Position numbers and translations under genes: made by a program. 64,000 nt of DNA from an uncultured Granulosicoccaceae bacterium (GTDB lineage: Bacteria > Pseudomonadota > Gammaproteobacteria > Granulosicoccales > Granulosicoccaceae): assembly GCA_937922675.1 (NCBI GenBank), contig CALAJN010000009.1, positions 186,001 through 250,000 on the forward strand, given 5' to 3'. Under the pieces are notes generated by a model, which searched no databases, was not told the DNA's origin, and worked only from the letters and a program-made list of their open reading frames with translations. This document shows, piece by piece, positions 1 to 9,642 of this stretch. Every line of letters starts with the position of its first letter. Position 1 is the first letter of the stretch.

Positions 1-850
1 CAAACTGCAGGATGTCCTCAACTGACAGGCCTGTTATATCAGCAGCCCAAGCTGGGGTACGAGAGTTGACATGGTGCTCCAATCGGTCAGCGTCGTCGGT
101 ATATTGCGCGATGTAGTCGCGATCAACCAGATCTTCTGCAAACAGCACGTGCATTACTGCACAGGCAAGCGCACCATCAGTGCCTGGTCGCAGCATCAGG
201 TGTAGATCGGCCTTGTCTGCTGTGCGAGTTCGATAGGGGTCTACAACTACCAGTCTTGCATTATTTTCACGGCGAGCTTCAGCAATATAGTGCATCACAT
301 TAACCTGTGTGTTCACAGGATTTCCGCCCCAGATTACAACGAGTTCAGACTTGCGCATCAGTCGAACGTCGCTACCGCGTTTGACTCCCGCCCCCGCAAC
401 CCATCCTGCATTGGACAGGGCTGTGCAAAAAGTCGAGTGTTGACGCGAAGTACCGTAAGCGTGACGAAAACGATCCAGGCCGTCACGCTGCACCAGGCCC
501 ATGGTGCCTGCGTAGTGAAACGGCCAGATGGACTGTGGCCCATACGTTTGGGCGATACGATCGAAGCGCTCGGCAACCCCATCAATAGCATCACTCAAGG
601 GCACATGCTCGAACGCGTCCAGCGACGCCTGTGAATGCCCGGGCCGTCTGACCAAGGCCCTCAGCAAACGATCAGGATGATGAATGCGTTCGTTGTAGCG
701 GGAGACCTTGGCGCAGATGACGCCGCGTGTATAGGTGTGCTCCTTGGTTCCCCGTACCTTCCCTACTCTCCCATTATCATCAATCTCGACATCCAGCGCA
801 CAGACGCTTGGGCAATCGTGCGGACAGGTGGAGCGGACAATTCGTGTCAT
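1..850 (-). CDS. Molybdopterin oxidoreductase family protein, partial (C-terminus beyond window start)
   Basis: Reverse-strand translation from ATG at 848-850: MTRIVRSTCPHDCPSVCALDVEIDDNGRVGKVRG..., the N-terminal 4Fe-4S Cys motif and bis-MGD fold (VIWGGNPVNTQVNVMHYI..). Open at window edge; not in the supplied ORF list. Confidence 0.85.
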   Translation of the reverse strand, partial: MTRIVRSTCPHDCPSVCALDVEIDDNGRVGKVRGTKEHTYTRGVICAKVSRYNERIHHPDRLLRALVRRPGHSQASLDAFEHVPLSDAIDGVAERFDRIAQTYGPQSIWPFHYAGTMGLVQRDGLDRFRHAYGTSRQHSTFCTALSNAGWVAGAGVKRGSDVRLMRKSELVVIWGGNPVNTQVNVMHYIAEARRENNARLVVVDPYRTRTADKADLHLMLRPGTDGALACAVMHVLFAEDLVDRDYIAQYTDDADRLEHHVNSRTPAWAADITGLSVEDILQF

Positions 851-872
851 GTCAGATCGTGCTAGTTCCTGG

Positions 873-2495
873 TCAGCTTCGAGCGGCAAGCGCTGCAAAG
901 AAGCGTGCCACACCTTCAGCCCCCGGGTCGACAACACCGGCAAGAGAGGCCTCTGGCACATAGGCAGATCGCCCTGATCGGGCCGTCGTCATGCGCGCTG
1001 TGGAATCGGCGCCCTCACGCGCAGCAACGGCTGCCGACGCCAAGCTGGCATCAGTAGCACTTAGAGCATCCAGGGCGGGCAACAAGGCGTCCACCATGGT
1101 GCGATGCCCGGGCTCGGCGCCGCCATAGACCATCATCTGGTCCAGCCCTTCGCGCAACGCTGTCACCGCCGACGCGCCCCGAGCCGACGCATCTGCAGAC
1201 GCTGAAAAAAGAATTGCCAACAGCACCCCTGAAGAGCCACCCATGGTGGTGGTCAATCGCTCACCGAGCGTGCGGTACAAATCAGTGATGTCAGCCAGGG
1301 GTAGTTCGTCAACACTTGCAGCCAGAGTGCGTGCAGCAGTCGCTACAGTGGACCCTGTGTCACCATCACCCACCTTGGCATCAAGGGCATTCAGATCGGC
1401 TTCCATGGAATCGAAGGCCATGCAGCCGTCCAAGATCAATGCCCGTCGCTCCGGATGCGTACTCGCTGCGACCTTCCTACCTTCGAGCCCGTCAGGTAGT
1501 GGCTGGGGCCGCACCTCAACAACCTCGGCCAAACCCGGCCATGCGTCAGATTGCACATCAATAGCCAGTGCATCAATCCAATCGGCACGAGCCGGCAACA
1601 AGGAGATACTGAAGCCATGCATATCGAGTGACGTCATGAGCGGTGCCGGCCCGATCATGTTGCGTATGGAACTGCCGTGCGAGCCTGTCAGTATCGCGTT
1701 GACGACAACCGACATCTCCAACGGGGTTGCAGCCCCCAGGTTATTGACCAGAGCAATCTGATCGCGACCGTCGGTATGCAAAGCGTCCATCATTGTGCCA
1801 ACAAGAAGCGCAGCACTGTCTACAGGCACAGACTGCACTCCAGGCTCACCGTGGATACCGAGACCAAGCTCTGCGTAACCCTCAGCGATACGATCATCCT
1901 TGGACTGCCCGGGGACCGTGCAGTTATCCAGCGCCACACCATAGGTGCGCACCGCACCAGCAACATCGCGCGCAATGGCTGCAACAGCCTCAAGCGAGGC
2001 TCCCGACTCTGCCGCAGCGCCAGCGATCTTGTGCACAAACAAGGTACCCGCCACACCACGCGGCTGAGGTAGATCCGGCAATGCAATATCGTCCCCCACC
2101 ACCACCATCTCGACGCGCTTGCCCAAGGCCTTCGCTCGCTCGGCGGCAAGGCCAAAATTCAAGCGGTCACCGGTGTAGTTCTTGACGATCAACAGACAAC
2201 CGGCGTCCCCTGTTACCGCAAGAATGCCTGCCAACACGGCATCGACACTGGGAGAGGCAAACACCTCGCCACAGATTGCCGCTGTGAGCATACCGCTACC
2301 GATAAAGCCTGCATGTGCAGGTTCATGACCCGAGCCTCCGCCGGAGACCAGGGCCACCTTGGTAGCGTCTGCATCGTCGCGATACACGACCTTGATGTGC
2401 GGGAAACCATCCAGGCGCTGCAACCTGGAGGTGCGGACCAGTCCGTCTATCGCATCGGTCACCAATGCAACGGGATCAGTGACTAATCGTGTCAT
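873..2495 (-). CDS. Dihydroxyacetone kinase family protein (DhaK-DhaL fusion, ATP-dependent type)
   Basis: GGGSGHEPAHAGFIGSGMLTAAICGEVFASPS (DhaK) and GDGDTGSTVATAART / YGGAEPGHRTMVDALLPALDAL (DhaL) in one ORF. Confidence 0.9.
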   Translation of the reverse strand: MTRLVTDPVALVTDAIDGLVRTSRLQRLDGFPHIKVVYRDDADATKVALVSGGGSGHEPAHAGFIGSGMLTAAICGEVFASPSVDAVLAGILAVTGDAGCLLIVKNYTGDRLNFGLAAERAKALGKRVEMVVVGDDIALPDLPQPRGVAGTLFVHKIAGAAAESGASLEAVAAIARDVAGAVRTYGVALDNCTVPGQSKDDRIAEGYAELGLGIHGEPGVQSVPVDSAALLVGTMMDALHTDGRDQIALVNNLGAATPLEMSVVVNAILTGSHGSSIRNMIGPAPLMTSLDMHGFSISLLPARADWIDALAIDVQSDAWPGLAEVVEVRPQPLPDGLEGRKVAASTHPERRALILDGCMAFDSMEADLNALDAKVGDGDTGSTVATAARTLAASVDELPLADITDLYRTLGERLTTTMGGSSGVLLAILFSASADASARGASAVTALREGLDQMMVYGGAEPGHRTMVDALLPALDALSATDASLASAAVAAREGADSTARMTTARSGRSAYVPEASLAGVVDPGAEGVARFFAALAARS

Positions 2496-2545
2496 GAGGT
2501 ATTCGTCCTGAGATCAGTTTAGGAAAAGCTGACGGGCACCACGCT

Positions 2546-3544
2546 TCAGCCGACCCGGGCCCCTGCGCTATCGAACCACAGGGGATTGGCAGGGGTAACG
2601 GAAAGAGTGTCGCCAGGTGACAATGCGCTATGGGCGTCAGTGAGAGTGACAAGAGCATGCCCGTCAAGATCCAGATGCAAGCGTGTCTGATCACCGAGGT
2701 GTTCAACGCGTGTTACGCGAGTTGAGCGCCCCTCGCCCTGTCGAATATGTTCCGGTCGCAATCCGATGGTGGTGGCACCTGACGGCGCTCCAGCGCCAAA
2801 AACATTCGCAGGCAGAGCGTTGATACGCGGTAGCCCCAAACGTGTCGCCACGTACAGGCTGGCCGGATTCTCGTAGACGTCACGTGGCGTGCCAAACTGC
2901 ACCAGGCGCCCCTTGTCCAGCACACCAACGCGCGTTGCCATAGTCATGGCCTCAATCTGATCGTGAGTAACGTACAACAAGGTTGCTCCAAGATCCGCCT
3001 GCACGCGTTTGAGCTCTACGCGCAACTCAGAGCGCAGTTTTGCGTCAAGCGAACTCAGAGGTTCGTCCATCAGGTAGATCGCAGGGTCGCGTACCAGCGC
3101 TCGGCCAATGGATACCCGTTGCATCTCACCGCCTGACAATGCCGTTGCCTTGTTGTCAAGCTTGTGAGAGATGTGCAGTACTTCGGCAACCTCGGCAACC
3201 TTGCGCTTGATCGCTGCCTTGTCCAACGACATCAAAGGTGACTTCAGCGGAAAGGCAAGATTGTCACGAACCGTCAGGTGCGGATACAGGGAATACTGCT
3301 GAAACACCATCGCGACATCACGCTGCGCGGGTGTAAGCCCTGCAACGGAGTGTCCACCGATAGTGATATCTCCGCCGTCGATCGTATCGAGCCCTGCAAT
3401 CGAACGCAGTGTCGTGGTCTTGCCAGCGCCCGTTGGACCCAGCATAACGACAAAGTCACCGTCTTCGATATCCAGCGACAGATCAGTGAGCGCCGCTGTT
3501 GTACCAAAACGCTTGCTGACGGATGCCAGCCTGACATCAGCCAT
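2546..3544 (-). CDS. ABC transporter ATP-binding protein (sugar/polyol, MalK/UgpC-like)
   Basis: Walker A GPTGAGKTTT, signature LSGGEMQRVSIGRAL, Walker B YLMDEPLSSLD, TOBE-like C-terminus. Start chosen at MADVRLASV; ORF track begins at 3562. Confidence 0.88.
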   Translation of the reverse strand: MADVRLASVSKRFGTTAALTDLSLDIEDGDFVVMLGPTGAGKTTTLRSIAGLDTIDGGDITIGGHSVAGLTPAQRDVAMVFQQYSLYPHLTVRDNLAFPLKSPLMSLDKAAIKRKVAEVAEVLHISHKLDNKATALSGGEMQRVSIGRALVRDPAIYLMDEPLSSLDAKLRSELRVELKRVQADLGATLLYVTHDQIEAMTMATRVGVLDKGRLVQFGTPRDVYENPASLYVATRLGLPRINALPANVFGAGAPSGATTIGLRPEHIRQGEGRSTRVTRVEHLGDQTRLHLDLDGHALVTLTDAHSALSPGDTLSVTPANPLWFDSAGARVG

Positions 3545-4658
3545 GCGCCCATCCTCCCGCACGATCGCGCGCCTGATCGTGCAAGGCCGAGGGGATCACC
3601 TTGCCGTCGGCCTCATCAAACAAACTGAGTGTGCGCACATCAAAACCGAGACGCAGATTCTCTCCGACGCCGACATCAATGCTCGCGGCCGTGCGCGCCT
3701 TGACCTCACCGTGTTCGCTTTCCAAGGTCACGATTTGAGTAGTGCCGAGATACTCGGTAGCCACCACCCGTGCTGCCAACCCCTCCGCTGATGCATCGTT
3801 CAACTGAACATGCTCAGGTCGTACGCCCAGCACGAGTTTGCCGGCAGCTGTCGCCGATGACTGTGGTACAGCGACCCGATGCGAACCCACAGACACCGCA
3901 TCATCACCTGCGGCCAACTGGCCCTCGAAGCGTATCAAGTTCATTGCAGGCGACCCAATGAACTCGGCAACAAAAGTGGTGGCCGGTCGATCGTAGATGT
4001 CTTGCGGTGTTCCAAACTGTTCAATCACACCGTGATTCATGACCACGATTTTGTCGCCCATCTGCATCGCCTCAAGCTGATCGTGCGTCACGTAGACCGT
4101 CGTTGCGTTCATGCGATCGTGGAGTGACCGCAACTCCTCAGCCATATGCTCGCGAAACTCCGCATCCAGAGCTCCCAGCGGCTCATCCATCATGAAAGCC
4201 TTGGGGTCGCGCACAATGGCCCGGCCAAGCGCCACCCGCTGACGGTCCCCGCCCGACAAACCGCCAACCGGCTTGTCGAGTATGTCCTCGATGCCAAGAA
4301 TCTTGCTGACTTCTGCTACCTTGGCCCGCATGTCGCGTCGGCGCATGCCCTGACTCTTCAACGGGTAGCTGATGTTGTTGCGCACATTCATATGTGGGTA
4401 GAGCGCGAACATCTGAAACACGAAGGCTATGTCGCGCTGACTCGCTGGCAGGCGACTGACGTCCTGACCATCGATCAGTATCTCACCAGATGTCGGAAGC
4501 TCAAGACCTGCAATCATGCGCAAGGTGGTGGTCTTGCCGCAACCAGACGGACCAAGCAGCATGAAAAACTCGCCGTCCTCGATGGTAAAGCTTGAAGACT
4601 GCACAGCCACGAAGTCGTCAAACTCTTTTCGTACATTCTTGATGATGATTTCAGACAT
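3537..4658 (-). CDS. ABC transporter ATP-binding protein (sugar/polyol, MalK/UgpC-like)
   Basis: GPSGCGKTTT, LSGGDRQRVALGRAIV, FMMDEPLGALD; overlaps the next ATPase gene. Confidence 0.88.
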   Translation of the reverse strand: MSEIIIKNVRKEFDDFVAVQSSSFTIEDGEFFMLLGPSGCGKTTTLRMIAGLELPTSGEILIDGQDVSRLPASQRDIAFVFQMFALYPHMNVRNNISYPLKSQGMRRRDMRAKVAEVSKILGIEDILDKPVGGLSGGDRQRVALGRAIVRDPKAFMMDEPLGALDAEFREHMAEELRSLHDRMNATTVYVTHDQLEAMQMGDKIVVMNHGVIEQFGTPQDIYDRPATTFVAEFIGSPAMNLIRFEGQLAAGDDAVSVGSHRVAVPQSSATAAGKLVLGVRPEHVQLNDASAEGLAARVVATEYLGTTQIVTLESEHGEVKARTAASIDVGVGENLRLGFDVRTLSLFDEADGKVIPSALHDQARDRAGGWAHG

Positions 4659-4675
4659 GACCAATCAAGCACTCA

Positions 4676-4867
4676 TCAATCGCTGGGAAAATGGCTGACA
4701 ATGATGAACATCAGCGTGCCAATCAAGGTAGTGATGAAGGAATAGGTATAAGCCCACATCACAAAGGGCTGCATCAACATGAAAACGCCAATCGCAATGA
4801 TGACCGTCGCCAGTGCCTCCCAAGCACCGCGACGAAAGCGGAACAAGCCGCTGAAAAAGTGTGTCAT
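4676..4867 (-). CDS. Small two-TM membrane protein in the ABC transporter operon (63 aa)
   Basis: MTHFFSGLFRFRRGAWEALATVIIAIGVFMLMQPFVMWAYTYSFITTLIGTLMFIIVSHFPSD; fits tightly between permease and ATPase genes on the same strand. Confidence 0.65.
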   Translation of the reverse strand: MTHFFSGLFRFRRGAWEALATVIIAIGVFMLMQPFVMWAYTYSFITTLIGTLMFIIVSHFPSD

Positions 4868-4877
4868 TCCGGCCGCC

Positions 4878-5831
4878 TCACTTGCGTACTGCTCCGAAGG
4901 TGATACCGCGCAACAAGTGCTTTCTGAGCAGGATCGTGAAGATCATCACCGGTAACAAGAAAATCGTAGCGCCCGCTGCCACTGCCGGCCAATCAAGGCC
5001 GCCTACACCTATGATTGTGGGTATAAAAGGAGGCGCTGTCTGTGCATTGCCGGATGTGAGTAGAACCGCAAACGCATACTCGTTCCACGCAAAAATCAGA
5101 CAGAAGATGGCTGTTGAGGCGATGCCCGTAGCGGCTTGCGGCAATACTACTTTGTAGAAGGCTTGAAAGCGGGTGTAGCCATCTATCAGTGCGGCCTCTT
5201 CATACTCGCGCGGTATCTCGTCAATAAAGCCCTTGAGCAACCACACAGCCAGCGAGATGTTCACTGCTGTGTACAAGAGAATCATACCCAGGTGCGTATC
5301 CGACAAGCCGAGCTGCCGATACATGAGAAAGATCGGTATGGCCACCGCAATCGGCGGCATCATTCGCGTTGACAAGATGAAAAACATCAAGTCATCCGTA
5401 AAGGGAATTCGGAAGCGCGAAAACGCATAGGCCGCCATGGTCCCCAACACTATGGAGAGAAAGGTCGAGCCAAAGCCGATGATCACCGAGTTCATGAAGC
5501 GCTCGCCAAACTTGGACGGGCCTGCGATGACCATGTCGCGCTGGCGAACGATTTCCTCAGCAAAGTTTGCCGGTGGCGGCAGTGCATCGAGCTGCGAAGG
5601 CGTTACCCGCGTACGTGTAGTGAACAAGTTGACATAGCCCTCTACCGAGGGCTCGAAAATCACTTTTGGTGGGTAGCTGATACTGTCCGGCGGCGTTTTG
5701 AATCCCGTCAGAAAAACCCACAAAAGCGGCATCATCGTGATCAAGGCATAGCCGATGACCAATATTCCTGCGATCCACTTCTGTCGCGAAGACGGCTCGG
5801 TCACCGACCAGGCAGATGACAGACCGCTCAT
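4878..5831 (-). CDS. Carbohydrate ABC transporter permease (MalG-like)
   Basis: EEAALIDGYTRFQAFYKVVLPQAATGIASTAIF EAA motif, six TM pattern; start at MSGLSSAWS overlaps upstream gene by 4 bp. Confidence 0.88.
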   Translation of the reverse strand: MSGLSSAWSVTEPSSRQKWIAGILVIGYALITMMPLLWVFLTGFKTPPDSISYPPKVIFEPSVEGYVNLFTTRTRVTPSQLDALPPPANFAEEIVRQRDMVIAGPSKFGERFMNSVIIGFGSTFLSIVLGTMAAYAFSRFRIPFTDDLMFFILSTRMMPPIAVAIPIFLMYRQLGLSDTHLGMILLYTAVNISLAVWLLKGFIDEIPREYEEAALIDGYTRFQAFYKVVLPQAATGIASTAIFCLIFAWNEYAFAVLLTSGNAQTAPPFIPTIIGVGGLDWPAVAAGATIFLLPVMIFTILLRKHLLRGITFGAVRK

Positions 5832-6781
5832 CGCTCCTTCACCTTGTTGAGTGCCTTGACGTAAATGCTGGCTAATCCGAATACGGTGACAAAGAGTATG
5901 ATCGCAAAGGCAGATGAGTACCCGGTACGCCATTTCTCAAACGCTTCGCGCTTGAGATTGATAGAGGCGAGCTCGGTGATCGAGCCAGGCCCGCCTCCTG
6001 TAAGCTGAACCACCAGATCAAACATCTTGAAGTTTTCGATGCCGCGAAACAACACAGCGAGCATCAGGAACGGCAAAACCATCGGCAAGGTGATGGTGAA
6101 GAACTGCCTGAGCTTTGAGGCCCGATCAATCTCTGCGGCCTCATAGATGTAGTCGGGTATAGAGCGCAGACCTGCCAGGCAGATCAACATTACAAACGGC
6201 GTCCACATCCATGTATCAACGATGATGATCGACCACGGTGCAAGGTTTACCGAGCCCAACATCTCGAACGAGGACGGGTCCGCGCCGGTAAACCAGGTAA
6301 TCACATAGTTGAACAAGCCAATTTGTGGCTGATACAAGAACGTCCAGAAGTTACCGACAACCGCAGGTGACAGCATCATTGGCAGCACGATGATCGTTGT
6401 CCACAGATCATTGCCGCGAAACTTCTTGTTGATCAACCACGCAAGGGTAAAACCTATCAGCACCTGCAAAACAATGGTCCAGATCAGAAAATGCGCTGTG
6501 GCCTGCATGCTGAGCCAGATGTCTGAGTCACCCAGAATCCGCTCGTAGTTGCGCAATCCGACCCACTCCACTTCGCGATTAGGACGATTGGCGCGAAAAT
6601 TCGTGAATGACAGGCGGATCGTCCAGATCAACGGAAAGATGTTGATGGCGAGCAACAGAAAAATGGTTGGCCCGACAAAGATCCACGCAATGGCGCGATC
6701 AGACAGGCCCTTCACTCGCCGGGCTACCCCTGGCGGGGTCGCCTGGGCAGCGCGTGTCGCGACAGAGTCATTCATGGACAA
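5828..6781 (-). CDS. Carbohydrate ABC transporter permease (MalF-like)
   Basis: YEAAEIDRASKLRQFFTITLPMVLPFLMLAVLFR EAA motif. Confidence 0.88.
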   Translation of the reverse strand: MSMNDSVATRAAQATPPGVARRVKGLSDRAIAWIFVGPTIFLLLAINIFPLIWTIRLSFTNFRANRPNREVEWVGLRNYERILGDSDIWLSMQATAHFLIWTIVLQVLIGFTLAWLINKKFRGNDLWTTIIVLPMMLSPAVVGNFWTFLYQPQIGLFNYVITWFTGADPSSFEMLGSVNLAPWSIIIVDTWMWTPFVMLICLAGLRSIPDYIYEAAEIDRASKLRQFFTITLPMVLPFLMLAVLFRGIENFKMFDLVVQLTGGGPGSITELASINLKREAFEKWRTGYSSAFAIILFVTVFGLASIYVKALNKVKER

Positions 6782-6870
6782 CTAAGGTTCTCTGACAAAC
6801 GGTACTTTGAGCACCGGTCGCTACAACAGACGGGCCTCCCTGCCTCAGTGTTGCAACAAAGTTGCTGCAC

Positions 6871-6893
6871 GCCTGATCCTCATTGGATCAGGC
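6871..6893. promoter_or_regulatory. Intercistronic hairpin between substrate-binding-protein gene and permease genes
   Basis: GCCTGATCC-TCATT-GGATCAGGC, perfect 9-bp stem in the 143-bp gap. Confidence 0.6.
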
Positions 6894-6924
6894 TACTGCA
6901 GCGCAGTACCGCACGAAATGGAAC

Positions 6925-8247
6925 TTACAACTTGCCTTCGTCTTCAAAGACCTCGGTCCAGTCCTCGATCAGCTTGTCGAGAGCTTCCTGGGCTGTACCT
7001 TGTCCGGCCACGACGTAGTCGTGCATGCGCTTCTGCATAGCCAGAAGCAACTCTGCGTAGGCGGGCTCCTGCCAGAAATCCTGCACATCGTTCATCGCTT
7101 CAAGGAAGTCAGCGGCAAACGGCTGGCTATCGACAAAGCCCGGATCATTTAGCACGGCGTTGTGCGCTGAGTATCCACCGAGCTCCCACCACTTGGCCTG
7201 CACTTCGGGGTTGGCAAACCATTTGATGTACTCAAGCGCTGCATCCTGATTCTCCGAATAGGAAATCACCGAGATACCCTGACCACCGAGCGTGGAGCCA
7301 GCCTGGTTTTGCGGCGGGTTGACAAAGAAGTCGATCTTGTCGCCACCGGTATCGGCATCCTGATACAGACCGGGGAAGAACGCGAACCAGTTCATTGCCA
7401 TCGCTACCTGGCCAGACTTGAAGGCATCCAGAGACTCGCCCATATAGGCATTGGTGTACCCGGGCGGTGTGCAGCAATCGTAGAGTTCCTTGTAGAACTC
7501 GAGTGCCTCAACCGCCTCAGCGGAGTTGACAGCCCCTTCCATGTCATAGCTGCCAGGCTCATTCTCGTACTTGAATCCCCAGGGATAAAGAGCACCGGTA
7601 ATACCCATGGTGATGCCTTCCGAGCCACGCTCAGTGAAGATCGATGCACCGTAGACCGTGTTGCCATCAATCTCCTTACCCTGAAAGAACTTGGCAATTT
7701 CCATCAACTCCTTCTGGCTGGTGGGCTCGCCCAGTTCACGTCCGTACTCTTCCTGAAAGGCCGCTCGCAAATCCTCGCGAGCAAACCAATCCTTGCGATA
7801 GAACCATCCGTTGGCGTCACCCATGGCTGGCAGTGCGTAATAGTTGGGTTCACCTTTGGGCCAGGTGGCGTAGGCGTACACCGTAGCCGGTGCAAAATCA
7901 TCCATGCTGATACCTTCTGAATCGAAAAACTCGTTCAGTTGGACGTAATGACCGTTCTCGGCACCACCACCGATCCACTGGCTATCACCGATCAACAGAT
8001 CGCACAGTTGGCCGCCCGAGTTGAGTTCGTTGAGCATGCGGTCAGCGAAATTGGGCCACGGAATGAACTCAAAAGCCATGGTATGACCGCTCTCGGCCTC
8101 GAACTCCTTGCTGAGCTCTACCAGAGCGTTAGCCGGATCCCAGGCTGCCCAGCACAGCGTCAGGTCATCAGCCTGAGCCGATCCGAAGCTGCCAAGCAGC
8201 CCAAGGGCACCAAGCCCTGCCAGCCGTACAGTCGTTGTTCTTGTCAT
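6925..8247 (-). CDS. Extracellular solute-binding protein (sugar/polyol ABC transporter)
   Basis: Signal peptide MTRTTTVRLAGLGALGLLGSFGSAQA then family-1 SBP-like sequence; start taken at 8247 rather than ORF start 8469. Confidence 0.85.
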   Translation of the reverse strand: MTRTTTVRLAGLGALGLLGSFGSAQADDLTLCWAAWDPANALVELSKEFEAESGHTMAFEFIPWPNFADRMLNELNSGGQLCDLLIGDSQWIGGGAENGHYVQLNEFFDSEGISMDDFAPATVYAYATWPKGEPNYYALPAMGDANGWFYRKDWFAREDLRAAFQEEYGRELGEPTSQKELMEIAKFFQGKEIDGNTVYGASIFTERGSEGITMGITGALYPWGFKYENEPGSYDMEGAVNSAEAVEALEFYKELYDCCTPPGYTNAYMGESLDAFKSGQVAMAMNWFAFFPGLYQDADTGGDKIDFFVNPPQNQAGSTLGGQGISVISYSENQDAALEYIKWFANPEVQAKWWELGGYSAHNAVLNDPGFVDSQPFAADFLEAMNDVQDFWQEPAYAELLLAMQKRMHDYVVAGQGTAQEALDKLIEDWTEVFEDEGKL

Positions 8248-8481
8248 CAATCCTCTCTCCGCGTTTTTTAGTCCACAGTCGCTGAAGGGCCACCAGATGT
8301 GACGAGCCACGCCCCGCCCCAGCCATGCGCCCCACGGGACAAGAATATTTCCTTCATGGCAACAATCGCACATTCTGCCGCTCCTGCCTAGAGCGATTTG
8401 CACGCTCAAGGCAGGATCAGGACGCCCATGTCGGCTTGAGGCGCCAGCAAGGTGGTGCGCATACCCCATGATTCTTGCGCG

Positions 8482-9642
8482 TCAGGAAGTAAATACCGTC
8501 CACGAGCCACCCGCCGCTGACGACCTGACAACTGCATCCACAAAGGCGACCCCTGCAAGCCCATCCGCAGCACTCGGCACCAACTGTTCGCCGGTTGCGG
8601 CAGAACCATCGCGCCGCGCAATGATTGCCATGGCAGCTTCGGTGTAGAGGTTGGCAAACCCCTCGAGGTAACCCTCGGGATGACCTCCGGGAATGCGGCT
8701 TACCGCATTGGCGGCATCGCTTGCTCCTGCACCACTGCGCGTCAACAAACGCTTGGGTTCGCCCAAGGGAGTGTGCCACAGGTAGTTTGGATCCTCTTGC
8801 GCCCACTCAATACCGCCCTCACTGCCAAAGACACGCAAGCGCAGCGCATTCTCGTTGCCAACAGCGACTTGACTGCACCACAAAGCCCCTTTGGCACCGC
8901 CGGCATAACGCAGCAAGACGTGCGCGTTGTCATCGAGCTCACGCCCTTCAACAAAGGCATCGATATCAGCAAGCACCTCGGTACAGGAAAGCCCGGTTAC
9001 AAACCCTGCGAGGTTGAACGCATGCGTACCGATATCGCCAGTTGATCCACCCGCTCCGGATCGAGCGGGGTCTGTACGCCAACCCGCCTGCTTCTGACCG
9101 GTTTGCTCGAGTCGCGTTGACAGCCAGTCCTGAGCGTATTCGACCTGCACAACACGTAGCGTTCCGAGCGCACCAGAGGCGATCATGTCCCGCGCCTGTC
9201 TGATCATGGGGTAGCCCGTGTAGTTATGCGTCAGGAAAAACAAAGCATCGGCTTGATCCACCACCGCTTTCAGCGCGAGCGCATCATCCAGCGTCGAAGT
9301 CATCGGCTTGTCGCAAATGACGTGGATACCCCGTGACAAGAAGGCCTCGGCCGCGGCACGGTGTACATGATTGGGTGTAACGATACTGACCGCCTCTATT
9401 CCGTCTTCACGCGCCGCTTCTGCCTCAGCCATCTGCTCAAAGGTGTCATAGGCACGGTCACTGGCAACCCCGAGATCCGCTGCCGACTCACGCGAGCGTT
9501 CAGCGGTAGACGAAAAGGCCCCGGCGACCAGTTCGTAGTGATCATCAATGCGTGATGCGATACGGTGAACACCGCCAATGAATGCATCTCGACCACCACC
9601 GACCATGCCAAGGCGGATGCGCTCTGATCGAAGCTGCGTCAT
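8482..9642 (-). CDS. Gfo/Idh/MocA family oxidoreductase
   Basis: N-terminal GMVGGGRDAFIGGVHR, VSIVTPNHVHRAAAEAFLSRGIHVICDKPMTSTLDDA; family EKP-type motif (DKP). Confidence 0.88.
   Translation of the reverse strand: MTQLRSERIRLGMVGGGRDAFIGGVHRIASRIDDHYELVAGAFSSTAERSRESAADLGVASDRAYDTFEQMAEAEAAREDGIEAVSIVTPNHVHRAAAEAFLSRGIHVICDKPMTSTLDDALALKAVVDQADALFFLTHNYTGYPMIRQARDMIASGALGTLRVVQVEYAQDWLSTRLEQTGQKQAGWRTDPARSGAGGSTGDIGTHAFNLAGFVTGLSCTEVLADIDAFVEGRELDDNAHVLLRYAGGAKGALWCSQVAVGNENALRLRVFGSEGGIEWAQEDPNYLWHTPLGEPKRLLTRSGAGASDAANAVSRIPGGHPEGYLEGFANLYTEAAMAIIARRDGSAATGEQLVPSAADGLAGVAFVDAVVRSSAAGGSWTVFTS

Noticed and set aside
1243-1761. Antisense ORFs such as 1243-1761, 16112-16987, 28447-29334 and 40023-40841
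   Set aside because: They lie opposite well-supported genes, lack recognisable domains and are typical shadow ORFs of GC-biased coding sequence.
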